Notes: a model not told the origin generated them from the letters alone. 64,000 nucleotides of DNA from Corynebacterium tuberculostearicum (GCF_030503735.1 NZ_CP073096.1:1922001-1986000), one strand, 5' to 3'. Positions 17,001-25,568 are shown, counted from the first letter of the stretch. Program-made: numbers and translations.

Positions 17001-17924
17001 GGCATTGCCTGCCCTTACTTGTGCTGCATCGGCGGCTAGTGCCTCATCTTTTGCTTTTTGAGTAGCCTGTCGAGATGCCTCTGTTGCCCGTCTGGCTTGG
17101 TCAGCGTTTGTTGCAGCGAAGCTTGCAGCACGCTGGGCTTTATCGGACTCTTCGATAGCGGTATCGACCAGTTCGGTAATACTCATCTTCTCTGAGTCTT
17201 GGGCTGCATCAACAAACTGCCCATAGCGAAGATACGACTCAATTGCTGTATCTGTATCTGTCATCAGTGCTTCAGAAGCGCCTGCAGCAACTGATGGGAG
17301 TGGGGATCGGGAAAGTTCGTAGACTTCGCGTCGTTTATCATCCCAGCGAGCTTTATCTGCACCTGTAGATGCAAACTCGCTTAGGGCTTCTTCAGTGTCT
17401 GTAGATAGTGCCTTTTCGGCTGCTGCTTTAAGGACACTTCCTTCTGGTGCTTGGGTAGCTTTCCACGCGGTGGCACGATCATCTTCGGTTTGGGCTGTTT
17501 GCCACCCAGTATCGATAAAGTCGCTGAGACTGTCGATATCACCTGCATCGAGTGCCTGTTTGGCTGCGTTTTGAACGTTTTCTTCAGATAGTGAAGAGAT
17601 TGTCACCACTATTTGGCGAAGGTCTTGAGTGCGGGCCTCATCCATGCCTGATTTTGTATAAGCAGATAATTCTTCTTGCCCGCCCCGAAGTACTTCTTCA
17701 GCAGCTGCCTGCGAGGCAGGGAAGTTGGTGCTCACCATTTCAATGGCATAGTTTCTCGCTTGCTGTTCATCAGCAATCTCAGCGCCCAGGTCGCGTTGAT
17801 CTGCTTGGGCAAGCGCATGCGCTGACGAAAGGCTAAGCCCTACTGCAGCAGCGGTGATAACGGACATGATTTTTCGAGCGCAATGTGTCACTGTCTTCGC
17901 AGGGTGATGATGCTTGTAGCGCAT
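14073..17924 (-). CDS. Secreted ALF-repeat polymorphic toxin, nuclease tip
   Basis: A 1283-residue secreted protein. A signal peptide covers residues 1-40 (AAAVGLSLSSAHALAQA). ALF-type repeats (a short alanine-rich unit ending in Phe-x-x-x-Gly and a following Asp) occupy about 50-260 and again about 615-820. Long alanine-rich coiled-coil segments fill 265-560 and 830-985. A pretoxin-like hydrophobic segment (DFIGVTDVINCFHGEISGC) follows near 1020. The last ~130 residues resemble HNH/endonuclease VII-type tips: RHHIIS at 1158-1163 and DPADHR at 1189-1194. Candidate immunity genes follow at once. It presumably kills neighbouring cells by nucleic-acid cleavage. The architecture is seen directly; nuclease activity is inference. 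Confidence 0.85.
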   Translation of the reverse strand: MRYKHHHPAKTVTHCARKIMSVITAAAVGLSLSSAHALAQADQRDLGAEIADEQQARNYAIEMVSTNFPASQAAAEEVLRGGQEELSAYTKSGMDEARTQDLRQIVVTISSLSEENVQNAAKQALDAGDIDSLSDFIDTGWQTAQTEDDRATAWKATQAPEGSVLKAAAEKALSTDTEEALSEFASTGADKARWDDKRREVYELSRSPLPSVAAGASEALMTDTDTAIESYLRYGQFVDAAQDSEKMSITELVDTAIEESDKAQRAASFAATNADQARRATEASRQATQKAKDEALAADAAQVRAGNAAASAGKLANQSAQVADNAVAAAAEARQALAQTADALARAASAASRARIAAQEAASRASAAGYDASMASQARQAAEQARDAARAADKAAQSFVHADAAAGFARTASGAAASAANNADAAAAAASEAAAAAGAGDQAAAEARAGAARARAAASRARAASNEVDGIVNQITELVQKARTAARQAADHANKSAQAAEDAAREAGNASAAAQRAGANAQSAQEAALKSIEAINLANDIAKLSQEAATQRQEQEAQYLKDQAIQANEDEARDDKYKSDQLDRRKKFEATLRKLGAYSELEESADGSGASLSEPSDISELRDATIAAAIVGGPSVSEAAKLALSSGKDQDLRQFATNGYSAALIDDERNQLRTWWATDPNEEVRNGAEEWVNADGAVVHWFATDEVKRLRTPILLEKAWGLKENAGKAVQQAADAAISEGTYDALDDFVNGTGYSKALHEDQLQQAYELERTGGPELKAAAEAAILGDREGLNEFITIEAARKSANDAEKNTHDQQVNALLEKGFFAAHRAAEEAAKAQESYFSAYGDARKAASFAQEATKWSGRAQQSAQRAHTSLASAQESLNFAKEQQQRAHTAANQAEQAANQASANSDQAQSFALDAHLSANQARSSAEQARGSAAAAGKDAAAAAQAADSAYQAATEKWQNEQVELQAAYEAGKIQDGVNTSSPGILESIKEAIGKEALNLLLDFIGVTDVINCFHGEISGCLWTAVSLLPASKLLKAGKAIPVLRRLLSKTGEIRHLLSARRAEHSTKLKELHNIPSCGLVSLSSSTSPNNRVQFAVNSTSFLERLRFEKIVSTKCTVGSISGRIYRGGNYHQLMTRAWTNPLQAFRVQRHHIISASVIKKEKGSLPKGMKPNNAPAIQMDPADHRNTLSWGNRASAKKYQEEQAQLVREGKIDEAFQREYEYIKNRFAGKYDQALDEMIDDALARGFLSKDFRIGNSRAADNLTMKPNYATLVA

Positions 17925-18034
17925 GTGCGGACTTTCTTATCTAAAGGTATGGGTTAATTGGGCGCTACGCGTTACGGCGAAAGCAGCCTGAAAAGGCATA
18001 CACAGTGGCGGCCTTTTTATTACATGTTTTGCGT

Positions 18035-18928
18035 TTACTTCCCGGGTAGGGCAAGGCCCTGGTCGATAAACCACACCGATTCACTCGCGCGAGAAGTGGT
18101 GGTTGCAACCTTTTGCGTCCCACTTGCTGTGAGAACACGATTTTGATTTAGTGCCGAAGCAAGGCGAGTTCCTGTGGGGGTTTCTGCCACACTTGCAGGA
18201 CACCACGTTGCACCTTTGGCGTTCGGGTTGCTTTGAACAGCTACTGATCCGTTAGAGTGCATGGTCAAGAAGACGCCTGGATATGCAGCTGCTTCCAAGG
18301 ACAGGCACTGAGAACCATCGCGGGCTGGGACTACTTTAAAAGACGCGTCGAGGCGATCATTAAAGCCTGAGTTTCTATCTATGCTTGATAGTTCTACTCC
18401 GGCCCAAGACAATCGCAGTATTTTTCCGCCGGCATATCGGCCAGCAGAACGCATACTGATCACGTGTGGGTTGGCGGTATCCACGCTAAGGTCGCCAGTG
18501 CCAGCACCGGTTGAGGTCGCTACCGGGGTGACCTGCATTTCAACAACGGTAGAACGATTATTGCCAACGTCGATGCTTTGGATTTTTCCTGGTTCCACTA
18601 CTCGCTGCCAGTACACATCACCATCAGGCAATTTAAAGGCCACTGAAACCGGTACTTTTAAGCGATTGACAACTCCATACGATCCCGTAATGTTTACGGC
18701 CACCCAGCCTGTGGGCTTTGTAAGGAAAAAGCACGCTTTAGAATTTTCCAGCTCCGAAGGATCAATACGCACGTACTCCGCCCCAGTAGCACAGTCTTTT
18801 TGAACGAGGCCACCGTCGCCTGCTGTGATGTTCACGGGCGTTTCTGCTACTGCGGGAGAGGTAGCAAGACCAGCAGAAACTATGCAGGTAAGTACTCCGA
18901 TAGATAAGCGTTGGATAAAAGAATTCAC
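18035..18928 (-). CDS. Secreted AbfB-like beta-trefoil protein
   Basis: A 297-residue exported protein; the signal peptide ends near TSPAVAE. The GTG at 18928 has an AAGGAG site at proper distance and is preferred over the upstream ATG. The C-terminal half is an AbfB-like carbohydrate-binding trefoil (SSIDRNSGFNDRLDASFKV, SLEAAAYPGVFLTMHSNGSV). A conserved pair of cysteines occurs earlier (KDCATG, KACFF). It lies just upstream of the toxin on the same strand; AbfB-like genes also neighbour ALF toxins in other actinobacteria as far as I recall. It may anchor or deliver the toxin at the arabinogalactan surface; that is inference. Confidence 0.8.
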   Translation of the reverse strand: MNSFIQRLSIGVLTCIVSAGLATSPAVAETPVNITAGDGGLVQKDCATGAEYVRIDPSELENSKACFFLTKPTGWVAVNITGSYGVVNRLKVPVSVAFKLPDGDVYWQRVVEPGKIQSIDVGNNRSTVVEMQVTPVATSTGAGTGDLSVDTANPHVISMRSAGRYAGGKILRLSWAGVELSSIDRNSGFNDRLDASFKVVPARDGSQCLSLEAAAYPGVFLTMHSNGSVAVQSNPNAKGATWCPASVAETPTGTRLASALNQNRVLTASGTQKVATTTSRASESVWFIDQGLALPGK

Positions 18929-18969
18929 AATAGGCTCCTTGCTTTTAGGTGTGTAGTTGAACACCGTGG

Positions 18970-20274
18970 TTACTTCGACAACGGGATATACGTCGTCGAA
19001 GAGGAATTAATTGTTGAACGCACAGTTCCGGCAAACTTGCTCCATACCTGTGAACCAATGTGATCGGAGCTAAAAGGACCTTGAACCTTTGAGGTCTGTG
19101 TCGGACCAAAGGATTCGACTACGAGACGAACCCATGTTTTGTCAGAGCCGGTGTAGGAATTTTCTACGCTGTCGTTGTCAAAGACAACATTGTCATCATC
19201 TGCATTGGGGGAAGTTACTTCATCGAATCGGATGTTTAGTGTTCTGCCGCCGCCTTCAGGATGATCACTAGCAGTAACCAGTGAGAATCCCTCATCAGAG
19301 ATACGCTCTACGGTTACTTTGCTTTTAGCTCCGCCCACACCTGTAAAAGTGCATACGGAGCCTTCAGTAATTTCGTCAGGGCACCCGGAGAGGGGAAAGT
19401 ATTTATCCATGTTTTGGATAACTTCGCGATAGACCCCGGCTGCATGCCACCGTTTGAAGTCGGTGGTGTTAAACAGTGGATAAATCTGACGGTAGCTTGA
19501 GATATTCTGATTGTCATAAGCCTCTAGGGCCTTGCCAGTAGGCTTAAAATACTGAATAGATCCGCCCTGAAAATCCTGCTTTATGCCTCCGCCTGCAGCG
19601 TATTTTTCCGATGTGGGAAACTTCAACGAGCTACGCTCCCAGCCCTGACTTCCCCAGAAATCCCGAATGGGGCCAGAAATACTATGGACCCCGCTAGCTT
19701 GTGACCAGTAGATAGATCCGCCTTGAAAATGGTTGTAGCGCCCAGTCTTTTCCGGGGTAAGCAACTCATCAGTGGTTGGGTACCCTAGCTCACCGGTCTC
19801 CCAGCCTTGCTGAGCCCATTTATCGCGAATTCCTCCCCACACTTGATGAGCATCAGTCTCTGGCGACCAGTAGATAGACCCGCCCTGGAAATGGTTAAAC
19901 CGCCCCTTACCATCAGGGGTCTTCAACTCATCCGTAATGGGATATCCCAAGGCCGCGCCTTCCCAGCCAAGATCTCCCCACTTATTGCGAATACGCCCAC
20001 CTACCTGGTGGGCAATTCCATTATCAACACCGGCATGCCAGTAAATGGAGGCATCCTTAGCGAACACCTGGAACCGACCATTATTTTTAGCTACACGCTC
20101 ATCAGTTGTAGCGTCACCAAAAGTTTTCCACCCACCAAGCCGGTGATACGCCTCTTCAATACGACCACCAATCCAATGACCGTGAAAAACCTTGGCACTT
20201 GAAACACCAGCACCAGCAAAAGTAACACTTGCACATACCGCAATAGTTGCAGTCAACTTCTTAGCGAATTTCAT
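18970..20274 (-). CDS. Secreted LGFP-repeat surface protein
   Basis: A 434-residue exported protein with a signal peptide (cleavage near GVSSAKV). Four LGFP-type repeats fill residues ~30-250; each has a G-x-I-x-x-x-W unit, a LGYP-TDE motif and a F-QGGSIYW turn. The C-terminal 180 residues (two-cysteine core CPDEITEGSVC, acidic strands) were not recognised. LGFP repeats are found in cell-envelope proteins of mycolic-acid bacteria. It is probably the first gene of the toxin operon: 41 bases separate it from the AbfB-like gene. Confidence 0.85.
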   Translation of the reverse strand: MKFAKKLTATIAVCASVTFAGAGVSSAKVFHGHWIGGRIEEAYHRLGGWKTFGDATTDERVAKNNGRFQVFAKDASIYWHAGVDNGIAHQVGGRIRNKWGDLGWEGAALGYPITDELKTPDGKGRFNHFQGGSIYWSPETDAHQVWGGIRDKWAQQGWETGELGYPTTDELLTPEKTGRYNHFQGGSIYWSQASGVHSISGPIRDFWGSQGWERSSLKFPTSEKYAAGGGIKQDFQGGSIQYFKPTGKALEAYDNQNISSYRQIYPLFNTTDFKRWHAAGVYREVIQNMDKYFPLSGCPDEITEGSVCTFTGVGGAKSKVTVERISDEGFSLVTASDHPEGGGRTLNIRFDEVTSPNADDDNVVFDNDSVENSYTGSDKTWVRLVVESFGPTQTSKVQGPFSSDHIGSQVWSKFAGTVRSTINSSSTTYIPLSK

Positions 20275-20570
20275 CCGTAGCCCTTTCCCGCCACCGCATT
20301 TAAAAACAGCTGAACGCCAGATAATTGGCAGCCGGAGTTAGGGTATCGCTACGGTTGTACACAGTCCATAGATATGTGTTTAGAAACTTTCTCTAAAACT
20401 AAATAATTCGCTAAAACGCCAGATAGACACATGTACAGACTCGATTTTCGCGTCTCGCGAAAGGCGGTAAAAATAACCTATATAAGGGGTATATATAACC
20501 CTAAACTAAACATTTATACTGCACATTCAGGCTGGGCAGTGTACACATTGCATGTCAACGATGCACTTAG

Positions 20571-20883
20571 GTGGGTGAAGCGGTGGCTGACATTGTGCAT
20601 GAAGCCCAGGACATGCACCTGTGCGCCTTGTTTATTGGGGCGCACGGCGAAGATGGAGACTACGAGTACGCGCTAGACGCCGCCAACAGCGCAGCCAAAC
20701 ACCTGCAAGCAATACTGGCAGAACTGCCCGCTACTTCCCCACTGGCCCGCGACGCCGGCATACTCGCTAAGTCCGTGCGCGCGGCGCAACGAAATCTGTC
20801 GCCAACGGCGACCCGCAGATAACCTAGATGAACTTCTAGGCTTAGCCACCAGCCTCAAAGAGCGGCTGGAAGGCGTTCAATAA
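20571..20883 (+). pseudogene. Small plasmid-type ORF with frameshift
   Basis: A GTG-start ORF gives 83 residues of helical sequence (YALDAANSAAKHLQAILAELP) and stops at 20822. The next frame continues immediately with coding-like sequence (DNLDELLGLATSLKERLEGVQ) to a stop at 20881-20883, so one gene seems to have been split by a single-base shift near 20800-20818. The family is unknown. A sequencing error cannot be excluded. Confidence 0.4.
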
Positions 20884-21362
20884 AGGAAAATCCCCAGTAC
20901 TTCAACATTTCCTGTAACGATACGGGCTACCGGAGGTCCCCTGCTGGTGTCAAAGCTCGGTAATTAAGGAAAGGTTTCCTTTACGTGAGGTTCTATCTAA
21001 CTGCCTGGCGGCAGAGGAACCGTATATTGCTTATTACTAAACCCTTGTACCATGAATCTGGGCACGCCAGCGACCATAGGTCGTGGTCAGGGGCGTGAAC
21101 ACTTGTGAGCAGATAGCAGGGCGTTTGTATCGGGCAATTCGCCGGCGCATTCGCGTATCAGTATGCGTAACAAAAAGCGCGCACGTGCAAACGAGCAGCA
21201 GGACGTGGCAATCACACGGGGCAAAGAAGTCGCGCCCCGCGACTTCCGCGGCAGCACCAAACCTATAACTAGAACTACTCGTAACGGATTACTAGTCGCA
21301 TCCGGTCTTCAAAAACTCATCGCACTTGTTTGCTCATGTCAAAAGTTTTATTAGCTGGCGAT
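20884..21362. other. Non-coding stretch with repeat R1
   Basis: No convincing gene was found in this 480-base stretch. It contains the imperfect palindrome AAGGAAAGGTTTCCTT near 20968-20983 and the first copy of a dispersed 48-base repeat. Short plus-strand ORFs here have no recognisable features. Confidence 0.4.
20987..21034 (+). repeat. Dispersed repeat R1
   Basis: About 48 bases with the core AACTGCCTGGCGGCAG, then GGAACCGTATATTGCTTAT. Related copies are at 22424-22490 and 31595-31656. The core is an inverted repeat (CTGCC/GGCAG). R1 and R2 flank the YbjN-like gene pair in direct orientation. Confidence 0.75.
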
Positions 21363-21782
21363 CTACTGCGGATGCTCTTCGCTATAACGCAGCAAAGTTT
21401 CCGCAACAATCTGGGCTCCAAGCAAAGCTTCGTCACGCAACTGTGCTTCGGAGTACTCAAGGTACTTAATGATTCGATGCTCAGCGTGGATAACACTCGC
21501 AGTCTGCTGGTCTGCACGGAAGACAACCGGCCACAGCGCACGATTATTAAAGTCGCTGATCCAATTGAGATCCTCTGCTTCAGGCTGACGCGCCTGGATC
21601 ATCCCACCAATACCAATGTTCGTGTCCTGATCAACGATGTAGATAGGAACCCCATTGACCTGAGTCAACAACCCACCAGTCGACAGTTGCGAACAGCTAA
21701 GCCCCTGAGTTGAAAGTGCCTCCCCAATAGATTCGACGGATGCTTCACGCAACGCTGGCTTCTTCTTTCCAAACAGTCCCAT
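21363..21782 (-). CDS. YbjN-like protein, second of pair
   Basis: A 139-residue protein starting MGLFGKKKPALREAS at the ATG of 21782; the longer reading from 21986 runs through the upstream gene and is rejected. The GGAG of its ribosome site overlaps the stop of the preceding gene (4-base gap). The pattern (short basic start, then ALSTQGLSCSQL, LWPVVFRADQ and a long final helix) resembles the YbjN/type III secretion chaperone fold seen in paired actinobacterial genes. Function is unknown. Confidence 0.65.
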   Translation of the reverse strand: MGLFGKKKPALREASVESIGEALSTQGLSCSQLSTGGLLTQVNGVPIYIVDQDTNIGIGGMIQARQPEAEDLNWISDFNNRALWPVVFRADQQTASVIHAEHRIIKYLEYSEAQLRDEALLGAQIVAETLLRYSEEHPQ

Positions 21783-21786
21783 GGTC

Positions 21787-22206
21787 TTACTCCACCCCTT
21801 CAAAAAGTTCTTCAATCTTTCCCAGCGCGTTGAACCCGACATGCAAGCTGGCGTCGATGAGCGTATCCAGCTGGAATTGGGACACACCTTGGGTGAAGTT
21901 GAAGTGATTGCGGAAGACAATCGTCCGGCGTCCCTCGATGAGATTAGGAACCACTTTGCCGAAAGCCAGGTTGTCATTCGTCGCATTAATAGCGTTCATT
22001 GCCACCAGCTTCTTGTCCGACGGGATTGTTCCAAAAGACTCAATGCGAACAGTAAAATACTCGCCGTCGGGAACGAAGATGGCAACACCTTGCGGAAATT
22101 GGGAGCCCCACTTGCCGTTGTCCTCTCCCGCAGAAATCTCCAACGTATCCAGAGACTTGACGAGCATGGGAGTGGAGAAAGTCGTGATGTCTTTATAAGA
22201 ACTCAT
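21787..22206 (-). CDS. YbjN-like protein, first of pair
   Basis: A 139-residue acidic protein, first of a two-gene operon. Strands such as PQGVAIFVPDGEYFTVRIESFG and a final helix (QLDTLIDASLHVGFNALGKIEELFE) fit the YbjN-like fold. Many actinobacteria carry such genes in pairs. The pair is bracketed by two direct copies of a dispersed repeat, so it may have moved as a unit. Confidence 0.65.
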   Translation of the reverse strand: MSSYKDITTFSTPMLVKSLDTLEISAGEDNGKWGSQFPQGVAIFVPDGEYFTVRIESFGTIPSDKKLVAMNAINATNDNLAFGKVVPNLIEGRRTIVFRNHFNFTQGVSQFQLDTLIDASLHVGFNALGKIEELFEGVE

Positions 22207-22423
22207 TTTGCTCCTACTTAATTAGGTATTGATGAGACGTATGAGACCTGCTCAGTCTACGACGAATTCAACGAAGCTATCAGGTCACACATCCGTGTAG
22301 CTGGCAGTATTCCCCATTAATAGAAGTTTAGGTTCGGAAATGAAACAGCACATCGATAAACAAATATCGCCAGAGCTCCCAAAGCCTATAAGAAACCCTC
22401 ACTGACCAGTCTTCTTCAAGTGA

Positions 22424-22490
22424 GAGGTTACCTAACTGCCTAACGGAAGAAGAACCGTATATTGCTTATGGTGTGACCCCCCTACTCCGG
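22424..22490 (+). repeat. Dispersed repeat R2
   Basis: This copy shares AACTGCCTAACGGAAG, then GAACCGTATATTGCTTAT, and continues into GACCCCCCTAC, matching the copy at 31595-31656, where the last bases are the 3' end of a plasmid-type HTH gene. R2 may therefore carry a trace of that gene's end. Confidence 0.7.
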
Positions 22491-22552
22491 GATCGCCCCT
22501 TACGTCACTCCTGTGGGAGTTTGACTTCCGCCGGGTGTTAATGCGGAATGTA

Positions 22553-22587
22553 TCGACAGTAAACAATTTTCGTTATACGATATTTTC
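22553..22587 (+). promoter_or_regulatory. Promoter of the toxin-antitoxin pair
   Basis: TCGACA (22553-22558), a 17-base spacer and TACGAT (22576-22581) form a good promoter. The -10 element ends six bases ahead of the ATG at 22588, so the transcript is probably leaderless. The AT-rich surroundings would suit autorepression by the ribbon-helix-helix antitoxin. Confidence 0.55.
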
Positions 22588-22833
22588 ATGCCTGTGAACA
22601 TCACTCAAGATCAACTCGACACGTGGGTTTCCGAAGCAGAAGAAGGCTACGATCCAGAAGTGTTGAAAAAGCGCGGACGCGGACGCCCCGGTCGCGGAGC
22701 GGAGCCTGCTCAGGTCGTTGCTGTACGCCTCACTGTCGATGAACTTAGCGCTCTAGATCGCCTAGCTACGAAAAAGAATCTCACCCGATCTGAGCTTGTT
22801 CGCCAAGCAATCAGCACGCTCACGGCGGCATGA
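22588..22833 (+). CDS. Ribbon-helix-helix antitoxin
   Basis: An 81-residue protein with an N-terminal toxin-facing segment (TQDQLDTWVSEAEEGYD), a basic linker (KKRGRGRPGRG) and a C-terminal CopG/RHH DNA-binding motif (VVAVRLTVDELSALDRLATKKNLTRSELVRQAI). It overlaps the next gene by ATGA, the usual antitoxin-toxin arrangement. It should neutralise the toxin and repress the operon. Confidence 0.85.
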   Translation: MPVNITQDQLDTWVSEAEEGYDPEVLKKRGRGRPGRGAEPAQVVAVRLTVDELSALDRLATKKNLTRSELVRQAISTLTAA

Positions 22834-23072
22834 AAGCAGCCAAATCTGCCACTAAGCACGGTATCGCAGAAGCCGATGGAATCCATGCAGCTTCCTATCC
22901 GCTGTGGATAGAGCCTCTTGACGATAACCCTGGCCAGTGGAGGGAACTCCGCCTCGGTTTTGATACCCATGCTCGACTGCTGGAAACCGTCGTTGTTGTT
23001 GCCTCCGATGGGGACGAACTATTAATCCATGTGATGAAAGCTCGCCCGCACTACAGCAAGCTCCTCGAATAA
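22830..23072 (+). CDS. Toxin partner of the RHH antitoxin
   Basis: An 80-residue protein translated from the ATGA overlap. The pattern (SATKHGIAEADGIHA, then a strand-rich middle, ETVVVVASDGDELLIHVMKARP at the end) matches a common actinobacterial small-toxin type paired with RHH antitoxins, related in layout to BrnT-like RNases. Gene order and coupling give good support for a type II system; the molecular target is inferred from the family layout only. Confidence 0.7.
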   Translation: MKAAKSATKHGIAEADGIHAASYPLWIEPLDDNPGQWRELRLGFDTHARLLETVVVVASDGDELLIHVMKARPHYSKLLE

Positions 23073-23507
23073 CGTCCTGATACGTTTAATCCGGCTTTCG
23101 CCTGCGTCCCCTAGGGGAGATCCCCGCTGCCTTTAACGTGCGATTAATAGTCTGCCTCAAGACTCCAAACTCTTTCATCTCGCTCTGAATAGTCAGCCAC
23201 CTACCTATCTCCGCTTCTGCTTGAATAAACACCCGCGATAGTCAGCCGGACACTCCTCGCAGCTTTTGCGCGTTTCTTACTAGCGGTTTCCAGTTTGTCG
23301 CGCTGTACCCTAATGTCCAGTAATGGTGTTCCACTTTTAAGAGGTTGCTTATTAAGCACTCAATGTGGGGGCAATATTTTCGGAATGAGAATCCGGATCT
23401 TGACCCAATAAAGCGCAGTAAGTTGCGTTTAGGACGGAGTCTTCCGTTTTATTAATAGGGTGTACCCCAGAGCGCGAATCAGCATGGACCTATAAAGCGA
23501 CTATCCT
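23073..23507. other. Non-coding stretch before IS6 relic
   Basis: No gene was seen in these 435 bases. A small palindrome TCCCCTAGGGGA lies near 23107-23118 and could help end the toxin-antitoxin transcript. The motif ATAGTCAGCC occurs twice about 60 bases apart. The rest shows nothing I can name. Confidence 0.4.
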
Positions 23508-23873
23508 ATACCGGTCTGGCCACCGGCGGTGATCGCCCGATAGAGGTAGCATCACCTGCCGCCGACTCGGATATAGGTCTCATCGACCCGCCAGGAACTG
23601 GCCTGGCAGTCAGGTACCTGCCGGTACCACCGTGTTTGCTTGTCCAGCTCAGGGGCGTATTTCTGGACCCAGCGGTAGATCGTGGTGTGATCGACCGGCA
23701 CGCCCCGCTGAAGTCATCATTTCCTCCAGATCGCGGTAGCTCACCCCGTAGCGGCAGTACCACCGCACTGCCCATAGAATGATGTCACGGGGGAAATGAC
23801 GACCGGAGAAGATACCCATGGCTGTGACTATTTCACGTCACTCTTCCTACTGCCCCAACTGTGCAACAGCACC
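23508..23873 (-). mobile_element. IS6-family relic (transposase 5' part)
   Basis: The right terminal repeat, reading CCCAACTGTGCAACAGCACC and ending at 23873, is followed inward by the first ~110 codons of an IS1628-like transposase on the minus strand. Small indels break its frame (for instance near 23710). The 3' half of the element is missing. It forms one border of the SulP-MerR module. Confidence 0.88.
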
Positions 23874-23880
23874 AATAAAC

Positions 23881-23909
23881 TGGCGCCCCGGTTATAAGTT
23901 GGGGCGCCA
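23881..23909 (-). terminator. Terminator of the SulP gene
   Basis: TGGCGCCCC and GGGGCGCCA form a perfect 9-base stem with an 11-base loop, 27 bases beyond the SulP stop codon. Only a weak T-run follows on the minus strand, so termination may be partial. Confidence 0.6.
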
Positions 23910-23935
23910 AGTCGATGTGCTCGAGTCGGGGGATG

Positions 23936-25495
23936 TTAGTGGCCGGTGTCAAGCCGGCCAGACAGTCGGTTCAGCCGGTCCTGACTGGGGCCGTCGAGCC
24001 CGATAATGGACACGGTTTTGCCTCTGTCCTGGAACTTCTGCGTAATCGCGTCAAAGGTCGCGACCGTGGAGGCATCCCAGATCTCCGCCTCAGTGAGATC
24101 AATAGTGATATGACGGGCAGAATCGGTGTAATCAAAGCGATAAACCAGGTCATTGCTTGATGCCCAAAACAACTGGCCATGCACCCGGTAGGTACGAGTA
24201 TCAATCTCGCCATCGCCGTCGCCGTCGATCTCGGAGACCTTTTCAATGGAAGCGATATGTGCCATCCGACGGGCGAACATGATCATCGCGGTGACCACAC
24301 CCAGCACCACACCAATGGCCAGGTTGCTGGTGGCTAGGGTGGCAATAATCGTCACGGCCATAACAATGGTCTCAGAGACCGGCATGAGTTTAAGGGTGCG
24401 TGGATGCACCGAGTGCCAGTCGATGGTGCCGACCGAGACCATGATCATGATTGCCACCAGCGCAGCCATCGGGATCATGCCAACGATGTCGCCCAGTGCC
24501 AGGACCAGGACCAGCAGGAACACACCGGCTAACAGGGTGGATAGGCGGGTACGTGCCCCGGATTCGCGGACGTTGATCATGGTTTGACCGATCATCGCGC
24601 AGCCGCCCATGCCGCCGAAGAAACCGGAGGCAATATTAGCCACCCCCTGTCCCCAGGATTCGCGAGTTTTATCGGAATGAGTGTCGGTGATGTCATCGAC
24701 GAGCTTGGCGGTCATCAACGATTCCATGAGACCGACCACGGCCATGGCCAGGGCATAAGGCGCGATGATCTGCAGGGTCTCCAACGTCCACGGCACGTTC
24801 GGAATAAACAGGGACGGTAAGGTCTCCGGCATCTTGCCCATGTCCGAGACCGTCGGGACAGTCAAACCGGCGGCAATGACCAAACCGGTGAGCACGATAA
24901 TCGTGACCAGCGGGGCGGGGATCACACTGGTGAGCTTGGGGAAGAAAATCATGATCACCACACCCAAGCCGACGAGTGGGTAGACTATCCAAGGCACATC
25001 AATGAGGTGTTCGAGTTGGGCGGTGAAAATCATAATGCCCAGTGCATTGACGAAACCCAGCATCACCGATCGGGGGATAAAACGCTGAAGTTTCGCCACA
25101 CCGAGGGCGCCGAGCACGATTTGTAGGACACCGCCCAACAGGACGGTGGCGATGAAATAATCCATCCCGTAACCACGCGCCACAGGAGCAATGACTAGGG
25201 CAATAGCCCCGGTGGCGCCGGTGGTCATTGCCGGGCGGCCACCGGTAAAGGCGATCGCAATGGCCATGACTACCGAGGAAAACAGACCCATGGCTGGGTC
25301 AACACCGGCAAGGATGGAAAAGGCAATGGCCTCAGGGATCAGCGCCAGGGATACCGCCAGTCCGGCCAGAATCTCTATACGGATACGGGCGGGGGAAGAA
25401 AATGCGTAACGGAAGGATGCGATGATCCCGGTAGGGGCATCAGCGCCGTCTGGACTCAGGAGGGGGCGGGGGGCCGCCGTGCTAGTTTCAGTCAT
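23936..25495 (-). CDS. SulP-family anion transporter with STAS domain
   Basis: A 519-residue membrane protein with about 12-14 hydrophobic helices (residues ~25-410). It carries the SulP signature around PEAIAFSILAGVDPAMGLFSS and a C-terminal STAS domain (residues ~430-510, ITIDLTEAEIWDASTVATFD). Family members carry sulfate, bicarbonate or other anions, with proton or sodium coupling. A MerR regulator is divergently transcribed 170 bases away. IS6 relics border the pair, indicating transfer as a module. The substrate is not determined. Confidence 0.93.
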   Translation of the reverse strand: MTETSTAAPRPLLSPDGADAPTGIIASFRYAFSSPARIRIEILAGLAVSLALIPEAIAFSILAGVDPAMGLFSSVVMAIAIAFTGGRPAMTTGATGAIALVIAPVARGYGMDYFIATVLLGGVLQIVLGALGVAKLQRFIPRSVMLGFVNALGIMIFTAQLEHLIDVPWIVYPLVGLGVVIMIFFPKLTSVIPAPLVTIIVLTGLVIAAGLTVPTVSDMGKMPETLPSLFIPNVPWTLETLQIIAPYALAMAVVGLMESLMTAKLVDDITDTHSDKTRESWGQGVANIASGFFGGMGGCAMIGQTMINVRESGARTRLSTLLAGVFLLVLVLALGDIVGMIPMAALVAIMIMVSVGTIDWHSVHPRTLKLMPVSETIVMAVTIIATLATSNLAIGVVLGVVTAMIMFARRMAHIASIEKVSEIDGDGDGEIDTRTYRVHGQLFWASSNDLVYRFDYTDSARHITIDLTEAEIWDASTVATFDAITQKFQDRGKTVSIIGLDGPSQDRLNRLSGRLDTGH

Positions 25496-25553
25496 AGATG
25501 TCCAATCTTTGAGGGGATAGGTAACTGGGCGAACGCCCGAAAGGAATCCAACC

Positions 25554-25568
25554 CTCTAGTAACTTTAG
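25554..25568. promoter_or_regulatory. MerR-type operator dyad
   Basis: CTCTAGTAACTTTAG is a 15-base imperfect dyad centred on AGTAACT, lying between sulP and the merR-like gene. MerR regulators bind such dyads inside long promoter spacers. It is 58 bases from the SulP start and 96 from the regulator start, so it could control both. Confidence 0.55.

Noticed and set aside
14073..17924. The alanine-rich segment as a DNA repeat array
   Set aside because: The repetition is at protein level (Ala-x-x-Ala heptads and ALF units); the DNA units are too varied to be a tandem repeat or CRISPR.
20400..20520. Possible CRISPR or iteron array near ACGCCAGATA repeats
   Set aside because: Only two short copies about 100 bases apart; no regular spacing, no cas genes.
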